Notes under the pieces: generated by a model | Told to the model about the DNA's origin: nothing | Seen by the model: the letters and a program-made list of their open reading frames with translations, nothing else | The model's database searches: none | Assembly (NCBI GenBank): GCA_037974965.1 | Contig: JBBPFI010000024.1 | Coordinates: 1 to 21,000 of the forward strand | Reading direction: 5' to 3' | From: Dacryopinax spathularia | Taxonomy: Eukaryota; Basidiomycota; Dacrymycetes; Dacrymycetales; Dacrymycetaceae | DNA length: 21,000 nt | Position numbers and translations under genes: made by a program | Shown here: positions 17,969-21,000 of the stretch, one piece after another | Layout: each line of letters starts with the position of its first letter | How positions within the stretch are numbered: position 1 is the stretch's first letter

Positions 17969-17995
17969 TTATTCCGTTCTGTCTAAACGGAATAA
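17969..17995 (+). repeat. 10-bp hairpin
   Basis: TTATTCCGTT and AACGGAATAA around CTGTCTA. Confidence 0.85.
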
Positions 17996-18111
17996 TTTTT
18001 TGTCGTTCGAACGAATTTCTTTAAAATAAAGTATTAAGAATATTAAAAAAATATTTTTTTTAATATTACTTAGAATTATTTTTTTGCGTATTTTTTTTTT
18101 AGTTAATATTA

Positions 18112-18369
18112 ATGTTTTTATCAAAATTTCATACAATATTAAATAATATTTTTAGTGCATTATATTTATATAATGATGCTCCATTACCATGAGCTTTAGG
18201 ATTTCAAGATGGTGCTACACCAGGCTTTGAAGGAATAACTACACTTCATAATACTATATTCTTTTTTTTAGTAGTAATATTTTTTGGAGTTTTATGGGTA
18301 TTAATTTCAGTAATGTACTATTTTAATACTAAAAATTCCGCAATAGTTTATAAATATTTAAATCATGGT
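18112..18369 (+). CDS. cox2: Cytochrome c oxidase subunit 2, exon 1
   Basis: Subunit of complex IV that receives electrons from cytochrome c. Exon 1 encodes 86 residues: NDAPLPWALGFQDGATPGF, the first transmembrane helix (IFFFLVVIFFGVLWVLISVM) and YKYLNHG. It ends in frame at GGT; GGT pairs with GCC shortly downstream, as P1 of the intron. Reading resumes at 19694 with [15 protein letters not shown] 18112 is the first in-frame ATG. Confidence 0.96.
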
Positions 18370-18671
18370 ACACGTGTGCCTATTCAAAAGTGTTTTAAGT
18401 TTAGATTAAGTATGTACGTTTTTATAGTACAAGCTCTTCAGCAACTTCATCAAAGATTAATAGTATAAAATTTTATGATGATGCTTATTCTATGAGAAAA
18501 TTAATAATAAAAGATAATAAATATAAATCAGGTATTTATAAATGAACTAATAAATTAACAAATGACATTTATGTTGGGCAATCAATTAAATTAGCTAAAA
18601 GATTTATTAGATATTTCAATCTTAGTTATTTACAAAATAGAAAAACACTTGTAATTTATAAAAATATTGCA

Positions 18672-18733
18672 TATTTTTATAAATAACCTAATTTAAAAAT
18701 AAAATTTATTTTTAAATGGTAATAAGTAGGGAT
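18672..18733 (+). repeat. Hairpin insertion in GIY-YIG gene, copy A
   Basis: A block of about 62 nt between NIA and LIKYGYSN. It contains a 27-nt perfect palindrome at 18691-18717 (13-bp arms ATTTAAAAATAAA and TTTATTTTTAAAT around one A) and a weaker upstream stem TATTT/AAATA at 18672-18685. The frame on the two sides differs by two, which fits a 62-nt insertion. The exact ends are uncertain. Confidence 0.7.
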
Positions 18734-18773
18734 TTAATTAAATACGGTTATTCTAATTTTTTTTAGAAATTTT

Positions 18774-18830
18774 TCTTTAAAAAATAAATTTATTTTTTAA
18801 AGATCCTTATTAAAAAAAAAAAAGTAAGGA
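18774..18830 (+). repeat. 57-nt double-hairpin insertion in GIY-YIG gene, copy B
   Basis: A 30-nt perfect palindrome (18774-18803; arms TCTTTAAAAAATAAA and TTTATTTTTTAAAGA) is followed directly by a 27-nt hairpin (18804-18830; arms TCCTTA and TAAGGA, A-rich loop). Without these 57 nt the codons read GAA ATT TTA GAA TAC TGT GAT (EILEYCD), the expected GIY-YIG sequence. Confidence 0.88.
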
Positions 18831-19086
18831 AGAATACTGTGATATAAATAACTTAACAAAAAGAGAACAATATTATTTAGATAAATTGAATCCTGAGTAC
18901 AATACTTTAAAAATAGCAGGTAGTTCTTTAGGTCGCAAACATACTGAAGAAACTAAGAAAAAAATCAGTAAATCTTTAAAGGGAATTTATATTAAAGAAA
19001 AGTCAGCTTTATTTGGGCGTACTCATAGTGAAGCAACCAAAGCACTTATGTCTTTAAAGAAAATTAATAAAAACAATCCTTTATTT

Positions 19087-19151
19087 CATTTATTAAAAAA
19101 AAAATATGTATATTTTTTTTTTTAATAAAAAGCTTTTTTCTTAGAGAAAAG
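19087..19151 (+). repeat. About 65-nt double-hairpin insertion in GIY-YIG gene, copy C
   Basis: Hairpin 1 (19089-19129) has arms TTTATT-A10-TAT and ATA-T11-AATAAA around GT, with one unpaired base. Hairpin 2 is weaker (CTTTTTT against GAAAAGG, 19133-19152). Ignoring 65 nt joins NNPLF to GKNHTEETKK. Confidence 0.72.
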
Positions 19152-19383
19152 GGTAAGAATCATACTGAAGAAACTAAAAAGTTAATGAGTCAAAAAGCTT
19201 TAGGTAGAAAACACTCTGAAGCAACTTGATTAAAAATGAGTGCTAGTAAAGGTTATATTGTAAATATACAGGAAAAATCTGATTTAGAAGAAATTAAAGT
19301 AATAGGTAATTTTTTTTCAATCAGAAAAGCTGCTAAATTTTTAGGTATTAGTAGTAATACTATAAGATTGTATTTAAATACCC

Positions 19384-19392
19384 CGCGTGGCG
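19384..19392 (+). repeat. GC-rich short repeat, copy 2 (CGCGTGGCG)
   Basis: CGCGTGGCG near the C-terminus of the GIY-YIG ORF (NTPRGVKND). Confidence 0.8.
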
Positions 19393-19693
19393 TGAAAAAT
19401 GATTTAAAAATAAATATAGATTTATTCGCATTATTCTCAAATAAACTTAAAAAAAACAATGATTAAAATTCCACTATATGTTGAAAATTCATGAAAATTT
19501 TAGTAACTAAAAAATTTACAAACCTATTTTTAGGTCTAACTTTCCAAAAGAAAACTAAAAGGACTATCAACAGGAAACCACTAGATATTAAATAGTTTAG
19601 TAGGATCCTTAGAGACTACACGTGGAAACCATTTTATAATAAAAATTAATGGTAAGATATAGTCCTGTTAAATATGAAAATATTTATGTAAAG

Positions 19694-19822
19694 ACACTAA
19701 TAGAATTAATTTGGACAATTACACCAGCTCTTATATTAATGGTTATTGCTTTTCCATCATTTAAATTATTATATTTATTAGATGAAGTAATATCACCAAC
19801 ATTGACAATTAAAGTTGCTGGT
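19694..19822 (+). CDS. cox2: Cytochrome c oxidase subunit 2, exon 2
   Basis: 43 codons: [28 protein letters not shown] (second transmembrane helix region) and [10 protein letters not shown]. The exon ends at GGT; CTGGT pairs with GGCCAG (about 19834-19839), giving a P1 with U-G at the splice site. Confidence 0.95.
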
Positions 19823-20439
19823 TTTTTTAATGATGGCCAGAAATCAATAGAATATAATTTATATTATTTTTTTGACAATAATTTTTTTTTTAATAATTTA
19901 ATTATAGTATCTTGTCCTTTTTATTTTTATTGTAAGAAAAATTCTAATACTAAATCTTTTCATACTTACTGTAGATCTATTCAAAGAATAGGTCCACATA
20001 ATCAAGATGTTATTTCAGTTATTTTCGGATTATTATTAGGAGATGGTTATGCTAATAACCGTTCTGGTGAAGGGGTTAGAATTGCAATAAAACAAAGTGT
20101 GATTCATAAAGATTATTTGTTCTTTTTATATTCTTTTTTTTATTTAAGAGGTTATTGTAGTAATTTAAAACCTAGAAAATATGAAAGAAAAATAAAGGGT
20201 AAATCAGATATTTATAGTGGATTTGAATTTAATACTTATACTTTTAGAAGTTTTTATTGAATATATGAATTTTTTTTGAAAATGGTATAAAAAAAGTACC
20301 TGTTAATTTAGAATTTTATTTAACTCCTCAATGTTTAGCTATATGGTTAATGGATGATGGTGGTTATGCGAATCCAGGGGTTAGGATAGCTACACATTCT
20401 TTTACTAAAGAAGAGATATTTAAATTAATAATAATTTCT

Positions 20440-20459
20440 CGCGTGGCGACTCGCGTGGC
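20440..20459 (+). repeat. 20-nt GC-rich insertion (two CGCGTGGC units) in LAGLIDADG gene
   Basis: CGCGTGGCGACTCGCGTGGC. In context CTCGCGTGGCGA is tandemly repeated (20438-20449, 20450-20461). Ignoring the 20 nt joins LIIIS to EEINFLLNCTMQEI, the family sequence; with it, a TAA follows at once. Confidence 0.88.
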
Positions 20460-20538
20460 GAAGAAATAAATTTTTTATTAAATTGTACTATGCAAGAAAT
20501 TTCTATTAAAGGTAAATATAATATTTATATAAAAAAGG

Positions 20539-20558
20539 ACTTTGCATTAATGCAAAGT
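20539..20558 (+). repeat. 20-nt perfect palindrome in LAGLIDADG gene
   Basis: ACTTTGCATTAATGCAAAGT, 10-bp arms and no loop. Ignoring it joins IKK to VVLPYFHTSML; with it, the frame ends at TAG. Confidence 0.9.
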
Positions 20559-20992
20559 TAGTTTTACCTTATTTCCATACATCTATGTTATATAAATTAG
20601 GTTTGTAAATAATTTAAAAAAAAAAAAAATAATAGGAATAAACTTTTATTGATAGTCGTGAATTATATAAATGTCTATATAAATTATATGATTTTACTTA
20701 GTAGACATACTTTGTGAAAATATTAATAGGTTAGATATATAAATTTAAATTTATACTATTTTTATTTTTGGCGATGCTAGTGAAAACAGTTAAAATATTT
20801 TAATTTTTTGTATCAGATTAAATACAAGACTGTCAGTTATAAAAATTTATAAAAATTTTATGGTTGCCACAGACTGGGTCACTGGTGGGTGATAAAATTT
20901 AAATATATATTTATTTGTTTTATTGCTTTATGTACAGTCGAATAAATATAAGAATTAAATATAATATTTTTTATGTTTAACCTTATATTTTG

Positions 20993-21000
20993 CATCAATG
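20993..21000 (+). CDS. cox2: Cytochrome c oxidase subunit 2, exon 3 (start only)
   Basis: CATCAATG begins HQW of the conserved cox2 sequence GHQWYW; the window ends here. The preceding base is the G that ends the intron. Confidence 0.8.

Larger units (their letters stand above)
17122..18111. other. Repeat-rich intergenic spacer before cox2
   Basis: About 990 nt with no ORF and no tRNA that I can fold. It holds a duplicated 31-nt unit (17456-17486, 17496-17526), three strong hairpins (17563-17590, 17770-17822, 17969-17995), a 12-nt palindrome TCGTTCGAACGA (18003-18014), and ATAAC tandem units near 17421-17436. GC clusters stand out at 17708-17724 (GGATCCGTCCGGAT) and 17941-17960. It may contain a promoter or replication signals, but no consensus is recognised. 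Confidence 0.7.
18492..19466 (+). pseudogene. GIY-YIG homing endonuclease interrupted by hairpin insertions
   Basis: The N-terminal catalytic module is visible (KSGIYKWTN...DIYVGQS, with LAKRF carrying the conserved Arg), then IKYGYSNFFLEI, YCDINNLTKREQYYLDKLNP and NTLKIAGSSLG. It continues with NUMOD-type repeats (GRKHTEETKKKISKSLKG, FGRTHSEATKALMS, KNHTEETKKLM, GRKHSEAT) and a helix-turn-helix-like C-terminus (FFSIRKAAKFLGISSNTIRLYL). The frame is cut by stops in three places: TAA 18684-18686, TAA within 18774-18830, and TAA after 19120. Each lies in an inverted-repeat block, and ignoring the 57-nt block joins EILEYCDINN exactly. ATG 18492 is the first ATG; the frame is open from 18405. Confidence 0.88.
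18370..19693 (+). mobile_element. Group I intron 1 of cox2, GIY-YIG-encoding
   Basis: It lies between HG and TLIELIW. It ends in G (19693). The core is 3' of the ORF: GGACTATCAACAGGAAACC (19560), AGTAGGATCCTTAGAGACTACACG (about 19599) and TAAGATATAGTCC (about 19653), standard P3/P7/S elements. The ORF fills the 5' half, in a loop upstream of the core. Confidence 0.92.
19823..20608 (+). pseudogene. LAGLIDADG endonuclease fused in frame to cox2 exon 2, three lesions
   Basis: The frame continues without a stop from cox2 exon 2, so an intact version would be made as a fused precursor and cleaved; no early ATG is needed. Motif 1 (about 20016-20052) is [16 protein letters not shown]; motif 2 (about 20332-20370) CLAIWLMDDGGYANP; the C-terminus is LPYFHTSMLYKLGL, all typical. 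Lesions: a net loss of one base in the T-run 20270-20277, after WIYEFF (stop TAA 20288-20290); a 20-nt GC-rich insertion at 20440-20459; a 20-nt palindrome at 20539-20558. The last two blocks are exactly excisable. Confidence 0.87.
19823..20992 (+). mobile_element. Group I intron 2 of cox2, LAGLIDADG-encoding
   Basis: It sits between VAG and HQW. It ends in G (20992) directly before CATCAATG. The core is 3' of the ORF: AAGACTGTCAGTTATAAAA (about 20826), TTGCCACAGACTGGGTCACTGGTGGG (about 20864) and TTATGTACAGTCG (about 20928). Confidence 0.92.

Noticed and set aside
19253-19459. Minus-strand ORF of 68 codons
   Set aside because: It is antisense to the C-terminal part of the GIY-YIG gene, which has recognisable repeats.

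Overview
The window is part of a fungal mitochondrial genome. It is very AT-rich. Every protein gene reads through TGA as tryptophan (genetic code 4), and the genes are rnl, nad2, nad3 and cox2, loaded with group I and group II introns that carry homing-endonuclease or maturase genes. The fungal phylum cannot be fixed from this segment. I saw no convincing tRNA gene in the 21 kb.

Layout, all on the + strand. Positions 1-13440 are the large-subunit rRNA gene (rnl), cut into at least seven exons by seven introns: (i) a group II intron with a reverse transcriptase-HNH maturase, 5' end outside the window; (ii) a group I intron with a LAGLIDADG gene carrying one nonsense codon; (iii) and (iv) two related group I introns whose LAGLIDADG reading frames run back through the ribozyme core; (v) a group II intron that encodes a LAGLIDADG protein instead of a reverse transcriptase; (vi) and (vii) two group I introns near the peptidyl-transferase end, one with an intact and one with a broken LAGLIDADG gene. 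Then follow nad2 (13498-15544, with a frameshift), nad3 (15552-15938), a 397-codon unidentified membrane-protein frame (15928-17121), about 1 kb of repeat-rich spacer, and the first part of cox2 (18112 to the window end) with a GIY-YIG intron and a LAGLIDADG intron. Exon 3 of cox2 starts in the last 8 bases.

The most striking feature is a set of short inverted-repeat insertions that break the intron-encoded genes. At several sites, ignoring an exact block (20 nt at 12299-12318, 20440-20459 and 20539-20558; 57 nt at 18774-18830; 60 nt at 5707-5766) leaves a continuous reading frame with the expected family sequence across the junction. The larger blocks are two hairpins back to back, resembling in design the double-hairpin elements of chytrid-type mitochondria and the translationally bypassed 'byp' hairpins of Magnusiomyces. 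A GC-rich core, CGCGTGGCG, recurs at four places. Either these are recent mobile palindromes killing non-essential intron genes, or they are removed or skipped during expression. The second notable item is the 397-codon frame after nad3, visible only when TGA is read as Trp. The third is the group II/LAGLIDADG intron, which has an apparent 5'-terminal insertion and no obvious branch-point adenosine.
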